This document shows positions 19,616 to 32,565 of a DNA stretch of 64,000 bases, piece by piece. Each line of letters opens with the position of its first letter. Within the stretch, counting starts at the first letter, position 1. The position numbers were made by a program, and so were the translations under genes. A model generated the notes under the pieces. The model had not been told where the DNA came from and searched no databases. It saw nothing but the letters and a program-made list of their open reading frames with translations. The stretch comes from Jaltomata sinuosa (lineage: Eukaryota; Streptophyta; Magnoliopsida; Solanales; Solanaceae): contig QJPP01003133.1 in NCBI GenBank assembly GCA_003996215.1, positions 1 through 64,000 on the forward strand. The letters are read 5' to 3'.

Positions 19616-21851
19616 TGTAATAACCTACTCCATGATTAAGCTGAATTAACGCATAAGTACCTGGCTAGAAAAGTCCCTAGGTGAGAATTGAATATCTCAT
19701 GCTAGAGTAAGCTCTGACTAAAATATAGTGTTACGTGCCTTAGAAGTAATTTATATTTTGTGTGATGTCATGTGATAGTATGGTGTCTATTTGTGGTAGC
19801 CAACTGCCGTAGGATCCCGTAGAAAGTTTTAGGATGAGAATCAAAGTTATGCAACTCTGGATATGATAGTTATCGCATTGAGAATAATTTATGGTGTCTA
19901 TGAAATAAAATGTGTGGTGAAATTGGGGTCTGGGAGCGAGATAGCGATATTCTGGAATTTTCCTTTGTCGCGATAGAAGGATACCTTATCGCAATGATCC
20001 ATCATGATGAGCGGTCCTCATCGCAATGATCCACCACGACGAAGAGTCATTCGTCACAATGAGAATACACGGTAGTATACGTGTGCAACTTTCAATTTTC
20101 TAAGTCATTTTCTCATTATTCTATTTTATCTAAGAGCTCCAAGACGTGGGTTTTCCAAGAAAACTAGGGAAAACTCCATTGTTCGAGGTAAGTAATCTAT
20201 AGAACTCCTCGTTTAATGATTACTTATCTTCCTTAGACCTTGGAGGAAGAATAAATGGTGGATTTCTTGCAATTAAGCCCCAAAAGCAGTAACTTGGGAA
20301 AGAACCATATGCATAGGTGTAAAATCACATAGAATTGATCTTAAATTATGCTTTTATGAGTTCTAGCATGAAATTATTAGTTCTTAACATGTTTAAGGCT
20401 AGTGGGGAACCTTGGATTCCATAAAGGTGAAACCTTTAGACTTAAAATGTTGAAAAAGGTATGAACTTGATTAAAAACCTTGAGTTCTTGATCCTATGAA
20501 TGTAATGGGTCTAATTAGTAATCAATTGACCCTTGGGGAGCGCTAGAAATCTCATCTAATGGGTAGAATAATTGGGTTTGATCCCCAAAGTTTGAAATAA
20601 AGGGTAATTATCTAATTACTCTTATATTATTACTATTTCTAGACCTTGTGCATTTTGGAGAGTTAAGAAAGGACAAGGTAGTGGTGAACTATCTTGCGGG
20701 TGTTGTATCTTCACTCGAGGTAGATTATGGTTTGAATTGGAGTTAAAACTCACCTTATTGCATGTTTGTAGTGCAATTGTATAACCTGTGATTGGTCTTC
20801 AGACATGGTTGTATTGTATATGCTTTTCCTGTTGTGCTTGTATGAAGAGGCTAAATAAACAGAAAGTGATAAGTGAGCTGAAACTGCTAAGTATGAATAG
20901 TGTCTTAGGCACTGAGTATCTTTGTGAGAATATGGGTCTGAGAACCTAGCTATATAGATGTTGTTGTTGATACATTTGATATGGAGCAGATACCATACCG
21001 ATATGGTATATAGACACCTAGGGTCCTCTGCAGGTCATGGCTAGTAGTCAGAAATAAGACCCATAGCATGCGTGTACACTCTTTTATCTTGTTTTATATT
21101 ATTGCATTGCTTATTATGATGAGTGAGATGAGAACTAAGGTGAGACTTGAAATACAGACTCTATGAGCAGAGATTAATGGATATAGTGATAAGTAAGATA
21201 GTTGTTGAGTGTGATTGCTCATTTTATCTCTTGTGTCCTATTATATGTATTGTGAACTTGAATTGGTTTATATTGAATTGACTTGAAAGCTCATATGTTG
21301 GTCACTTATATGCTAAGTGTTGGAGTCCTATCACTTATTATGCATTTTACTGCTTTTGTATTATATTGTTGGATCGGCCTATGATACCTACCAGTACATA
21401 GTGTGTTGTACTGATACTACCTTGTGCTCTTCTTTTATTGAGTGCAGACTGTGTTCCAGAGGCTGATATACAACCTCATCTAGAGTAGAGAGATCGATTA
21501 CAGATCCAAGGGTGAGCACTACTTCTCAGGCTGCCATGGATCCTCCACTATTGTCCTTCTTTTGGACAGTGGAAGTCGCATATCTTATTATTTTTAATGG
21601 ATATTGAATTCTTAAACTATGTTGGTTTAGAGTTCTGGACGATGACTTTCAATTTCTGGGGATATGGTGAGATGAATGTTTTACACACATTCTTTTATCA
21701 CTTATATAGACCTTGATTTATTTATGACTTGAGTAAAGTTTTATCTATCTTCTTTTAAATTGGTTAAGTCTGAGAGTTGGGTTGGATTATTTGGTTCTCC
21801 CATCGGAGAGTTAGCATAGGTTCCAATCATGGCCTCGTATGGGTCATGAAA
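19616..21851 (+). mobile_element. Gypsy family A, LTR 2 (shared by units 1 and 2)
   Basis: It starts TGTAATAACC and ends CATGAAA where TGACA is expected. It is 2236 bp long, aligning end to end with LTR 3. The U3 word cluster lies at 19960-20090, with variants of TCGCAATGATCCA and CACGACGA. It serves as 3' LTR for the fragment on the left and 5' LTR for the gag-pol on the right. Confidence 0.88.
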
Positions 21852-21855
21852 AAAT

Positions 21856-21868
21856 TGGTATCAAAGTT
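21856..21868 (+). promoter_or_regulatory. Family A primer binding site (decayed)
   Basis: TGGTATCAAAGTT lies 4 bp after LTR 2 and corresponds to the Met-tRNA site with substitutions in its right half. Confidence 0.75.
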
Positions 21869-22067
21869 CTGGGTTCATTAATCTCGTCATAGAAGAACAA
21901 GTCTAGTAGAGTCTTACAAAATGGTACGAGATGTCTATACTTCTTTGCAAGAGGCTATAGGACTTTAGGGAATCTTAAGCTCTTTCATTCCTCGTGCTAT
22001 AACTTGATTTCAGTTAGTATCTGGCAATTCAAATTGGTATCTAACTCTTTCACGTTTGTTCTCATAG

Positions 22068-24990
22068 ATGGCGAGGACACGTTCATCTGAAGTTGAAGCA
22101 GTAGTACCCGATCCAGTTATTGAGGCTGCGGTTCGTGGTAGGGGCAGAGTCAAGGGTAGATCCATAGAAAGGAAATGAGGTGCTCCCACCAGGGGTGGAG
22201 CTCGAGATGCAGCTCTGGCTCATGAAAGTTCATTATCTCCTCCTCCGCAAGAGAATGCTCCTGAGGTTATGGTAGATGAAGAAGTTTGAGTGGAGCACAA
22301 TGAGGTGGCAGAACTAGTCCAGAGGACAAGCTCACACCCAGTCCAGGGAGGCATAGATCAGGTTCCATTATCATCTAAGGTGATCCAACAAGTTCTGAGT
22401 AGCGCAAGTTCTATTATTATTTGAGGTGATCCAGTAGGTTCTGAGCTTCCTTAGCGAATTAGCAGAGGATAGGGCTACTCCTGTGGTTTCTGTTGCCCAT
22501 CATTTGATGATACAACATGATGTAGTTGTGGCTCCGCAGTTAGATGCTGCTTCTGAGACTGGTATATTTCCATGATCGGTGATAGGCCCGGTGATGATAA
22601 GTGGTGAACATGAGCTCTTTTGTAAGTTTGTGAAAATGAGACATCCTGTGTTTCATATATTGGAATCTGAGGACGCCTGCCATGAGAGACTGCATAGAAT
22701 GGATATTGTAGAGAGAGGCACGATATGGACTTTGTCTTGTTTCAGTTCTAAGGGGATGCCAAGATGTGGTGGAGGACCTTCGTGGAGTGCAGGCCTACTG
22801 GAGCGCTCCCTGTGACTTGGAGTCACTTTTACCAGGTCATTCTAGAGTGTTATGTTCCCTAGACTCTAAGGGACAGAAATAAGGATGAGTTCGCAAATAT
22901 TGAGCCAGGTAGCTCATCTGTGGCTGCTTATGAGACTCGACTCCATACCTTAGCTCGTTATTCTTCTCAGTTGATTAATACAGAGGAAGAGCGGATCCAA
23001 CTCTTTATAAAAGGTCTGATAATAGAGTTGCAGATTGCTGCTTTGCAGATAGCATTATCAGGTAAGTCATTTTAGGAGGTTGTTATGTTCATAAAGAATG
23101 TTGAAGGGTAAAGCAAGAGAGTCAGGAAAGGATGGCTTCAAAAAATCCTCAGTCCGGAGGTCGTTACAATGGTAAGTTTTTGAAAGGTCAGGGTTCTGAT
23201 AAGTTGGTATTCTACCTACTTATTTAGCTTCTAATCTTATACCTTTGCTAGTATAAAGTGGATAAATGGTTCAATTTGACACGAATTTCTTCTATTTTAT
23301 AGGTTTCTGTGTTTTAAAAGTGTTCGAGAAAGATTCAAGTGAAAATAATTCAAATGGGAGCTAAAAGGAGCTACTGATCACTGACACCAAGTTACTCATC
23401 GCGACCACAAGGGTAAATCACGCGACCGCGATGCACAAGGAGAAAGCTAAAACTATGCGACTGTGAAGTGATCCCACATGGAGGAAGAAGTTAGAACTAC
23501 GCGACCACAAGGTTGAGACCACGCAACCGCATAGAGAGAAAACACAAAACCTTGTGATCGCGAAGCATGATCACGCGACCGCGATGAAGGCATCATCAGC
23601 TGCCAGACAGATTTGGAAATTTCCACTTCTGGAAACCCCAATTGATATAAAAGACTCCTCAACCATTTTGGAAGCTATCTTTGGACATTCTCACAACTTT
23701 TGGCAAGCTTAGAGAGCAAGTTCATCAACCAACACCATAGGAGTGAAGATTTGGATGCTCTTTATTGTAAAATCCTTAGTTTCCATTCTTTAACTCTTGT
23801 TCTTAATTGCTATTTTATTGGTGTAATTGTTGAATTGAGATTTGGGCTTTGTATTAGAGATAATACTTATTTGGTTATTGAATTCATATATAGATCTTGC
23901 TCTTGTTTAATTATTTGGGTCTATTGAGTCCCCCATGCTTGAATTTATAGTCAATGGTTGCAAACATTGACTTAACTTTCTAATTTGGGTTGTTTCTTGA
24001 GAAAGGATTCCCCTAAATTCAAGAAGATTCAATAGTAGAGATTTGGGGTTTCCACTCTAGACCAAGGCTAGAGATAGTTTGGTTGCCGAAAACTCCCATC
24101 TAAGAATTGGGGTTAGAGATAACCCAACTCACCTAAGTTATTTTGTTAGTTTATTGCTTACTCGTGATGGTTCGAGAGAACACACGAGATATATGCTCGA
24201 TTGGTCGAAAGACGGTTAGGCATATGTTCAACCAAGACTACCTAAGTGTTAATTGGGAGCAAGTCTTGTGAATTAATTTCCCATTCCCAAGTCTCCCTTG
24301 TTGTCCTTGCTTGGCGAAAGCAAGGTGAAAGCCATTGATCAATTTATCTTTTATTTGATTTTCTTTTATCTTTAGTTTTAGTCTAAACCCCCCTTTAGAT
24401 ATCCTTTTCCCCTTTTTATTAATTGAACTTCAATAAGTTACTTGGATTCTCTATTAGCTCGATCACGACTATATTATTTCCTTGGGTATGACCCTGACAC
24501 TCGTTGAAAATTATAAATTTTATTTTGCTCTGACGATCACCGTGACCTCCAACTTGGGGAGCACGATTTGAGCATTTATCAGGTTCGCAGGGATACCCTG
24601 CATACCCCATTCATTCATCGACACCTATTTTGACTGGGGGTCCATCATGGACCAATCAACCTACATCAGACTTTGGTGGGTATATTGCTCGGTCTGCTTC
24701 AGCATAACGACTTAATTTTGATCGCACCTACTTTGAGTTTTGTGAGCTTGGTCACTTGAGAAGGAATTGTTCTTGGCTTTGGCATACATCTCAGCAGCAG
24801 GCTCATAGAGCTTTGGTTCCAGCTGTTAGAGCAAATGGTTATGACAGAGATCATCTGCAGGGCAGGCGGGGCAGTCACACTGCAGGTATGGGTGGCGCTC
24901 AGCTCAACCAGGGTGGTGGTAGAGGAGGTAATTAACCCAATGGGGGCTGTGCGCAGGGAGGAGACAAAAATCAATTTTATGCTTTCTCGG
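22068..24990 (+). pseudogene. Family A gag, split by a solo LTR
   Basis: ATG 22068 opens MARTRSSEVEAVVPDP with an Arg-Gly stretch; an in-frame TGA follows at 22176-22178. A middle part with capsid-like sequence (about 22570-23110) shows repeated frameshifts. A 1385-bp solo LTR splits it at 23197-24581. The zinc-knuckle relic at about 24735-24770 reads FEFCELGHLRRNC, with Phe in place of the first Cys. Gag would package RNA; this copy cannot. Confidence 0.8.
23197..24581. mobile_element. Solo LTR of another Gypsy family (family E)
   Basis: It begins TGATAAGTTGG and ends GCATTTATCA, so TGATAA and TTATCA are inverted ends. It is flanked by perfect GGTTC duplications (23192-23196 and 24582-24586). 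It has no coding region. A cluster of CGCGACCGCGATG-like words lies at 23395-23590. The 3' part has a GGTATGACCCTGACACTCG stretch of Athila/Tat style. This is the product of LTR-LTR recombination, with family identity uncertain. Confidence 0.85.
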
Positions 24991-27151
24991 GTAGGCCAGA
25001 GGTAGAGGCTTCAGACAGGGTGATCACATGTGCTGTTCTTGTCTGTGATCGTATGACTTTGGTTTTGTTTTACCCTGGGTCTACCTTTTCTTATGTGTCT
25101 GCTGGGAGCTTAGATATGTTATGTGAATCCCTTGATTTTCCTATTACTGTATCTACTCCGATAGGGGATTCTGTGGTGGATAGGGTGCTTGTCTTGTCAT
25201 ATTCGTAGGGCGAGAGACCTTAGTTGATTTAATAATTTTTGATATGGTAGACTTTGGTGTCATTTTGGGAGTGAGTTGGATGTCTCCACATCATGTTATC
25301 CTAGAATGTCATGCTAAGACAGTGGCTATCTCTATACCTGGGTTGGATAGGTTAGAGTTGGAGGGTAACTATAGTACGGCTCGAATGAAATTCATGTCCT
25401 TCCAGAGTCTGATAAGGAGGGAATGTTTAGCCTTCCTAGCTCATCTTTGGGACACCAGTTCAGAGGTCCCATTTATTGAGTTATTTTTGAAAGGGTGTGC
25501 GTTCTAGGAGGTGTAACCTGCAGATCTATCTGGCATGCCACCTGATCGGATATTGATTTTTGCATTGACTTAGAGCCAAACATGTGTCCTATCTCTATTT
25601 CTCCTTATAGAATGGCACCAGATGAATTAAGAGAGCTTAAGGCTCAGTTTCAAGGATTGTTGAGTAAGGATTTCATCCATCCTAGTACCTCTATATGGGG
25701 TGCTCCAGTTCTCTTTGTCAAAAAGAAAGATGAAAGTCTGTGCATGTGCATAAATTATAGACAGCTGAATAAGGTTACTATCCGTAACCAGTCTCTTCTC
25801 TATCGCATTGATGACCTATTTGGTCAGTTACAAGGGGCTTCAGTATTCTCTAAGATTAACTTAAGGTCTGTTACCATCAGCTGAAAATCTGACCTTCAGA
25901 TATTCCTAAGACTATTTATTAGACCTGATACGGGCACTATGAGTTTCTTGTGATGTCATTCGGGCTGACTAACATCCCAGGTGATTTTATAGGCGTGATG
26001 AATGAACTATTCAAGCCCTATCTTGACTCCTTCATCATAGTCTTCATTGATGATATTCTGGTATATTATAAGGATGATAAGGAGCATGAGGGCCATCTTA
26101 GAATTGTGTTAGGATTGCTGAAAGAGAAGGAATTGTATGCGAAGTTTTTAAAGTGTGAATTTTGGTTATCTTCTATGCCCTTCCTATGAAATATGGTTTT
26201 AAAAGATGGGGTGATGGTAGACCCACAGAAAATAAAAGCAATAAAGAATTGGGCTAGACCCACTTCAATGACAAAAGTCCATAGTTTTGTGGGGTTGGCT
26301 ATCTACTATCACCAGTTCATCAAGGACTTTGCATCCATTGCTACTCACCTGAATCGCCTGACTCAAAAGGTTGTGCCATTTGTTTGGTCAGAAGAGTGTG
26401 AGAAGAGCTTTCAAGCTCAAGAGTTTGTTGACCACAACTCCATCCTTGCCTTGCCGGTTGAAGGTAAAGAGTTTATTGTTTATTGTGATGCCTCACAGTC
26501 TGGTTTAGGTGTTGTATTGATGCAGGAACAGAGTGTCATTGCCTATGCTTTGAGACAACTCAAGGTGCATGAGAAAAACTACCCTACTCATGACTTAGAG
26601 TTGGATATAGTGATATTTGCTCTCAAGATTTGGAGGCACTATTTGTACAAAGTCCGATGTGAAGTTTTCACAGACCACTGTAGTTTGCAGCATGTTTTCA
26701 CTCAGAAATACTTGAACTTGAGGTAGCAGAGGTGGGTGGAACTACTTATGGATTACGACATTATCATCTTGTACTATCCGCGTAAGGCTAATATGGTAGC
26801 TGATGCACTTAGTAGAAAGACCAAAAGTATGGGTAGCTTGGCTTACCTAAACACTGCTACATGACCGTTGGCTAGAGATATTCAGGCTCTGGCTAATAAC
26901 TTCATGAGGTTGGAAGTTTTTGAAAGGGGTGGCTTACTGACATGTGTAGAAGCAAGGTCCTTTTTCCTCGAGCAGATCAAAGGTAAGCAGTTTGATGTTA
27001 TGAAGTTGAGAAAAATTCGTGACAAGGTGTTATGGAGTGAGGCTAAGTAGGTCATCATTTATGATGAGGGTGTTCTAACGATCAAATGGAGATTTTGTGT
27101 GCCCTGTTTTGAGGAGTTGATTCCCACCATTCTTGTAGAGGCATGCAGTTT
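24991..27151 (+). pseudogene. Family A pol, first part: protease, RT, RNase H, start of integrase
   Basis: A protease relic near 25060-25110 reads YPGSTFSYVS, where the catalytic Asp position is Tyr. RT starts near 25590 (YRMAPDELRELK); its box FIDDILVY has Asp codons at 26049-26054. RNase H begins near 26455 (FIVYCDASQSGLG) and extends to about 26720. The integrase N-terminal part runs from about 26868. Reading changes frame around 25210, 25510 and 25890 and meets stops near 25503, 26187, 26724 and 26862. It breaks off at 27151, where family B inserted, and continues at 45076. Confidence 0.88.
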
Positions 27152-28590
27152 TGTAACGACATGTTAAGTCTTTATTAAAAGGCATCTCATTATGGGCGAG
27201 CTATTCATGCGAAGAGCGGGTTAGAAAAACTTCTGGGTTGAGGAGTTAGAAATTTTAGGCTAGGCTAGTCTCAGCCGAATTTGGAGTGAGGTAAGGTCTA
27301 GGGCAATTTTGGAAAAGATTATGTAAAATATCTAAGGTTGAGCTAATTTTTTCATTAGCTAAGGCATTAAGGCGTCCGTAGGACTTTTCAGAAGTGAATT
27401 CGGGTTAGTAGAACTCCCGATATCAAAGTTGATGTGAAAGGATTGGTTTGAAACGTCAAGATTTCAAAGTGTGTTTTGAAATGGGCCATTTTTAGAGATT
27501 TTTCGAGGTTCTGTTAGCGGTTGACACTGCGCTACAGTGACAACCGCTATAGCAGAGAAATTCCCTCTATAGCAGAAGACAAAGGCGGGCAACCCACTAT
27601 AGTGGGCGACTTCTACTATAGTGGTACCACTATAGCGGTAATTAGGCTGCCATAGAGGAACGACAGGATCAGAAAACCCAAATGGATTTTATAATTTCAT
27701 TCTCTCCCTTTCAGCCTCCAAAATAGATGAGGGTTACTCCAAAAACTCTCCTAGGCTGCTCCAAGGCTTGGGAGCCATGGGGAGGGGAGATTCTGGCTAA
27801 AAGGATGCAAAACCATGGATTTCGGGATTGTCATCCATCAAGAAATGCCTTCACGAAGCCAGAATATGCGTGGTGCAGCTGCTTGATGTCCAGGTAGGCT
27901 AGGTTTTCTCTATATTGAGTAGATATTAACCTATTTTCATTTCATATCATTGTATAGACAGAAAGGAGAAACCATGTCTAGGCCTTCGGGCACGGAGTCT
28001 GGAGGAACATTGTATGGTTTGGTTGGTTTATTGATTAGGATTGATAATATCAGGAAGATGTGTTTGTATTCTGGGTTGTTTATGATTATTATGTGTTGTA
28101 TGATGATAGAATTTTGGGACTAGAGGGTCGAGAAGGTTCGGGGAACCAGGGATGTTTTGGATAGTTAAATGACTAGTAAAAAGGGAGTCTTCGAAAATGA
28201 ATTGGTATAAAGGAGTAGAATAACAAGAATGGTTGAATTACCAAGGTTGGATGAGGTCTTCCCCATGTTGCGTCTGTCTTAGGAGTAGTCAAGAATTGAT
28301 GTAGCTATTGGTTATGTGTCAAAAGGGGGTGAACAGGGATTTAGTCTTCGGACGGGATTCAAGATTTAGTTATGTACCTGGGGCTCGGGTAAGTGAGGTT
28401 TAATGTTTGCCTAATGCAATGTACATACTTGTAGCTATAACTTAGTATTGTATGTGTTTCCGTGCTTAGGAAAGGAGTAATAAATGTCCACGTAATTTGG
28501 GGCGTTGATATGTGAAATGAACTGAATTATTGCTTATTGGTTGACAAGGGTGGTTTTTGCTTATTTAATATTGACTGTTAGTTTGTATGG

Positions 28591-28780
28591 TATTAACGGT
28601 TGGCTCGGGTACCACGCCTGGTATGGGATACTAATGGTTGGCTTGGGTACCACGCCTGGTATGAGATACTAATGGTTGGCTCGAGTACCATGTATGGTAC
28701 GGGATACTAACGGTTGGATCTGATACCACGCCTGGTATAGGTTCTATATTGGTTGGCTCGGGTACCATGCTTGGTACGAG
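28591..28780 (+). repeat. Palindrome array GTACCACGCCTGGTAC, 5 units (5' LTR B)
   Basis: Units of about 38 bp read GGTTGGCTCG, then a near-palindrome GTACCACGCCTGGTAC, then GGGATACTAAC. Substitutions in one arm are often not matched in the other. The same array occurs at 43311-43504, 50711-50860 and 58099-58246. Confidence 0.9.
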
Positions 28781-29610
28781 TTTAATTATGCATTATTAAC
28801 TGTATTTGTCGGTGGTTCCATGAGTGGACCAGGTTGATTGTTAAATATGTGATTGATTATATTGGTCCTTGAGAGACCGAGTTGTTACACTTAAATATGG
28901 GGATGGTCCTGGGGTGGACCGGGCATCGCATGTTAACACTTAGGTGTTGGTCTAGGGATCCTTGATTGGTCCGGGTAATAAAAAAGGGTAAATGTCATGT
29001 TTATTATTGTTGTTAAATGATTGTTGAACCTGTTCCCTGTGGTTGATAAGTCAAAAGGGTAGACTGAGAGTATGGAGTTATACTACTGGCTATTATTATA
29101 TGTTGTACTGCTTTAATCAGTCTGGGTGTACTCATTGTTCTTTACATGTTGGGTTCCTGAGAGGGCCGGGATCTATTATTATTTGGCATATAGTTGGTCC
29201 TTGAAGGGTTGGGTTAATGTGCTTAAGTGACAAGATGGTTCTTCTGTGAACCGGGGTCGCATGCTATTGGCATATATGATGTCTTAGGGATCCTTGTTTG
29301 GTCCGGGTTATGTAAAAAGGATATATGTTTATTTTCACTGAGAATTATCAATGTCGGTTTGACTTTTTATATGTGGTTGATAAGCTAAGGTAGAGACTCA
29401 TGGTTGGGTTATAATGTTGGCTGTTGTTACTTGTCGAGTATGGTCCTGGACATCATTGGGGTAGTTTTGTACTAGTAGGTGGCAGTCCGATGGGTGCGGT
29501 CCATGTCACTAGGTAGTGGGGTTTACTTCGGGTTGTTGAGTAGTAGTGATTTACTGGGGTAAGGTAATGGTAGTTCGGGTATGGGCATAAATGTCGGGTA
29601 ATGGCAAGTG

Positions 29611-29735
29611 TGACTTGGGATGTCTAGGTGACAAGGTGACTTTGGAAGTCTAGGTGACAAGGTGACTTAGGAAGTCTAGGTGACAAGGTGACCTGGGAAG
29701 TCTAAGGGTTAAGGAGACTTGGGAATGTCCTAGGA
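29611..29735 (+). repeat. 26-bp minisatellite in LTR B
   Basis: It has about four units of AGTCTAGGTGACAAGGTGAC plus TTGGGA. The 3' LTR copy at about 44335-44460 has a different arrangement with an extra ACAAGGTGAC, so the array changed after insertion. Confidence 0.8.
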
Positions 29736-30330
29736 GTCAGACCATAGCGTCTCATAGTGGTGCAGTTGGCAGCGGAAAGATAGGAAGGCTTGGGTTGATA
29801 TTGGGCATTGGTAAGGTGAATGTTGAAGGTCGAGTATTGTAATTAATTGTGCATTTCCCTCGATTTCTTATATGATGGTATGGAATGGATTTGGGTCGAT
29901 TGATGATGCATACCAGTACGTGTGTTTGTACTGATTCTACTCTTGCTATACCTTTTAGGTATAGTCTGGTTGCAGGGTCGGTGATATTTCATAGGTACAT
30001 GATGATGGTGATCTTCAGCAGCTTCTATTCTTGTTTCCATGGTGGGAGTTGTGCCCTCTTACATTTCTGTTTTACTCCTGTAGTTGCTCTTGTACCTGTT
30101 TAGACTAGATCCTAGGGAGGGTTATTTCCAGTTGTAAGAATTGGGTTATCGTTTTCTTTTGTAAAGGGTTTTCTTAAATGAAATGTTATAATGGTTTTTC
30201 CTGTATTAAAATGAGAATTTTTGGTTATACTTGATTTTCCATATTTACCTGTTGGAACGGGTGGTAAGGGTTCGTCTATCTAGGTGCATAGAGTAGGCGC
30301 TCGCATATCCTGGTAGGTTGGGCCATGACA

Positions 30331-32565
30331 GATGGTATCAGAGCCTAGGTTACCGATCTTCCAGTACAAGAGCAAAATGTCCAATAGAGTCCCGTGGATT
30401 AGTGTGTTGATGTCCACATCTAATCTTTGGGAAGCTATGAAGCATTCTAGGAAACATCTCTCTTCTTTCATTCCTTTCGTGCGGTTTGTTACTTGCTTGT
30501 ATGGGTTGAGTCCAATTGTTATCTTCAGATTCTAATTGGTATCTCGACAAGGAAAACGAGTGTCATTTGACTCCGATTGAGATGACACAAGCAAGAGAAA
30601 TTGGAACTGGGAAGGTCCCAATTGGTATCTGGACTGAGAGGCTGTGGTAAAGCATGGATAACCGACTAATAGTCATCCATGAGGCGAATAAAAAATATTA
30701 GATGTGACTTGATTGTGTTGTGACTTAAAACTTGAAACTATGTGTATTGTATTACTTGTATGACTGCAATCGTGTGGGGTGAAATTTCTTGCCTTGTGGC
30801 GAATATTTTGGTCTGGGAGGAGTCATAACTTGAATTTGTATGCTTTGGTTGGTAATGACTTTCTATGTGTACTTAAATTTATCAATAAAACGGTACTACA
30901 ATTCGAAAATGGTCTTGCCATTGGTAAAAATGGTAAGGGAACAAGGCTTATGACTGTAGGGAAACTCCAGTTTCAGGACAGTCGGGATTGGTTGGGAACC
31001 ATGAAAAAAAGTGGGCTATTATTGCTTGATAGCGGGAATTGCGGTAAGAAATATTTTGTGGTAATTCATGATTGTGACTTAAGGAAATTTTTTCTGGCTT
31101 AAAAATTTGTGAATTGCTTTAGTGATAAATTATTGTATGCCTTAATTTGAATTATTTGCATTACATTCAGGTATAGACTTACCGTTGGTATAGATGGTAA
31201 GGGAACAAAAAAGGATTGATGGTTGTGGGGAAGCTCCGATATCGGGACAATCAAGATTGGCTAAGAACCATAAAAAGGAAAAGAGGGACTAGTAGTGTAT
31301 GATAGTAAAAATTTGTTATTGCACGCGGTTCTAGTGCATTTTGTAACTAATTTTGTGATAATGTGGTGCTAAATTCTAAACTATGCACAGTTGGGGTTGG
31401 TCTTGAGGGTATGTTTAAGATCATAACATGATCTCATGTGTTAATATTGAAAAACAGGGAAGAAGAATGAGGAAATTTTATAGAAATGGAAAAGTTTTTG
31501 GGCTGATACTGTTGGGGGTTGCCATAGTGGTGTGAAAGTCTTTATAGCGGGATGGGCAGGGGATAATCCCTGTCCTGTTTTCCCTTTTTTTGTTTTTTTA
31601 TTCCCGGGTTATTTTAATCACTAACTGAGCTGCGAGCTATTGCATAAGTTATTTAGCATCCATGCGCAATAAAAGGAAAGGATAGATATGGTAGCCCGGG
31701 GTATTGGTAAAATTATGATTGACCTTTGGTGGGAATAGTCACCCATGTAGAATTTGACAAAATGACCCGTAATTGACTGGGTAGTATTGGACACTACTCA
31801 TAGGCTCATGTTATGAGGGTGATTATTGGTTGGTTTATTATTGATGATCCTTAGTGGTAGGGTCGGTTAAGGGAGTGGGGTTATTAAATGGATTCCTTAA
31901 CATTGTTATCCCTCTTGATGGTCATGATAATACCTGGTGTTATTGCTCTTTGAGTGATGGGGGTGTGCTCGCTATAGCATTGGTTAGGGTGTAAGTGCCT
32001 GGGTAGAATTCCCCCTAAGACGAGAGTTGACAAAAATCTCAAGCCAATATGGGTTCCAATGGAATTTTGGTGTTGTGTGGTTTAGAGATACATGGTGTCT
32101 CGGGGCATAGTGTTGACTGGGGTAAGGTGATACTATGATATGCAAGGGGCATATACCCTGTAAAAAGCTTCTAGAATGGAGTTCGAATTAGTAGAACTCT
32201 GGGTATAGCGGGAAAGGGGTCGTCATGATGGGATCTAGTCCCCTTGGCATGGAAAATTTGTTTTTGTCTGTTAGTTGAGATTCTTTCACTCCGGTGTTTC
32301 AATGAGGCCCCAGATTCCTTGGGAACTCAGGGAGGAGTACTCTTATTAGCCTTGTGCAGCTCGAAGGAAGGAATTCCTTAATAGAGCAGGAGTGAATTAA
32401 ATTTTGATTGAGTTGGATACTCCGAGGGGTTTGAAAGTTTAATGGAGTGTATAAGACTATATTTACGCTGTCATGGTAGAGCGTTAAGGTTAAAAGGACT
32501 GGCTTATTCTTTCCCTCCACCTTAGAGATCTTTCGGGGAGGAATGATGGGTAAATTTGTATCTGT
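30331..32565 (+). mobile_element. Family B internal region, non-coding, 2235 bp
   Basis: No gag, protease, RT, RNase H or integrase similarity is visible in any frame. The first 200 bases resemble the post-primer leader of family A (CTTTCATTCCT and TTGGTATCT words). The longest frame, 30779-31102, lacks an ATG start. The words GGTAAGGGAACAA and GGGAAGCTCC recur near 30935 and 31200, hinting at an internal duplication. It ends with a TCGGGGAGGAATGATGGG stretch as polypurine tract just before the 3' LTR. Mobilisation by a related autonomous element is inferred. Confidence 0.8.
30333..30345 (+). promoter_or_regulatory. Family B primer binding site
   Basis: TGGTATCAGAGCC is perfect for initiator Met-tRNA and lies 2 bp after the 5' LTR. 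It shows the element could be reverse transcribed in trans. Confidence 0.88.

Larger units (their letters stand above)
27152..30330 (+). mobile_element. LARD-like family B, 5' LTR, 3179 bp
   Basis: It starts TGTAACGAC after target AGTTT (27147-27151) and ends GGCCATGACA. Repeats inside: palindromic CTATAG/CCGCTATAGCGG-type words at 27515-27665, an array of five units with GTACCACGCCTGGTAC at 28591-28780, short GGTCC/GGACC pairs after it, and a 26-bp minisatellite at 29611-29735. ORFs inside (for example 29885-30103) recur only because the LTR is duplicated. It resembles the family D LTR in several blocks. Confidence 0.88.

Noticed and set aside
28591..28780. CRISPR-like array of palindromic repeats
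   Set aside because: Units are contiguous with no unique spacers, lie inside plant LTRs and recur in every LTR copy.
29885..30103. 72-codon ORF seen again at 44625-44843
   Set aside because: Both lie at the same place in the two LTRs of family B. Similarity is due to LTR duplication, and no protein family is recognisable.
30779..31102. 107-codon frame in the LARD core
   Set aside because: It starts at GTG, has no recognisable domain, and lies in an otherwise non-coding core.
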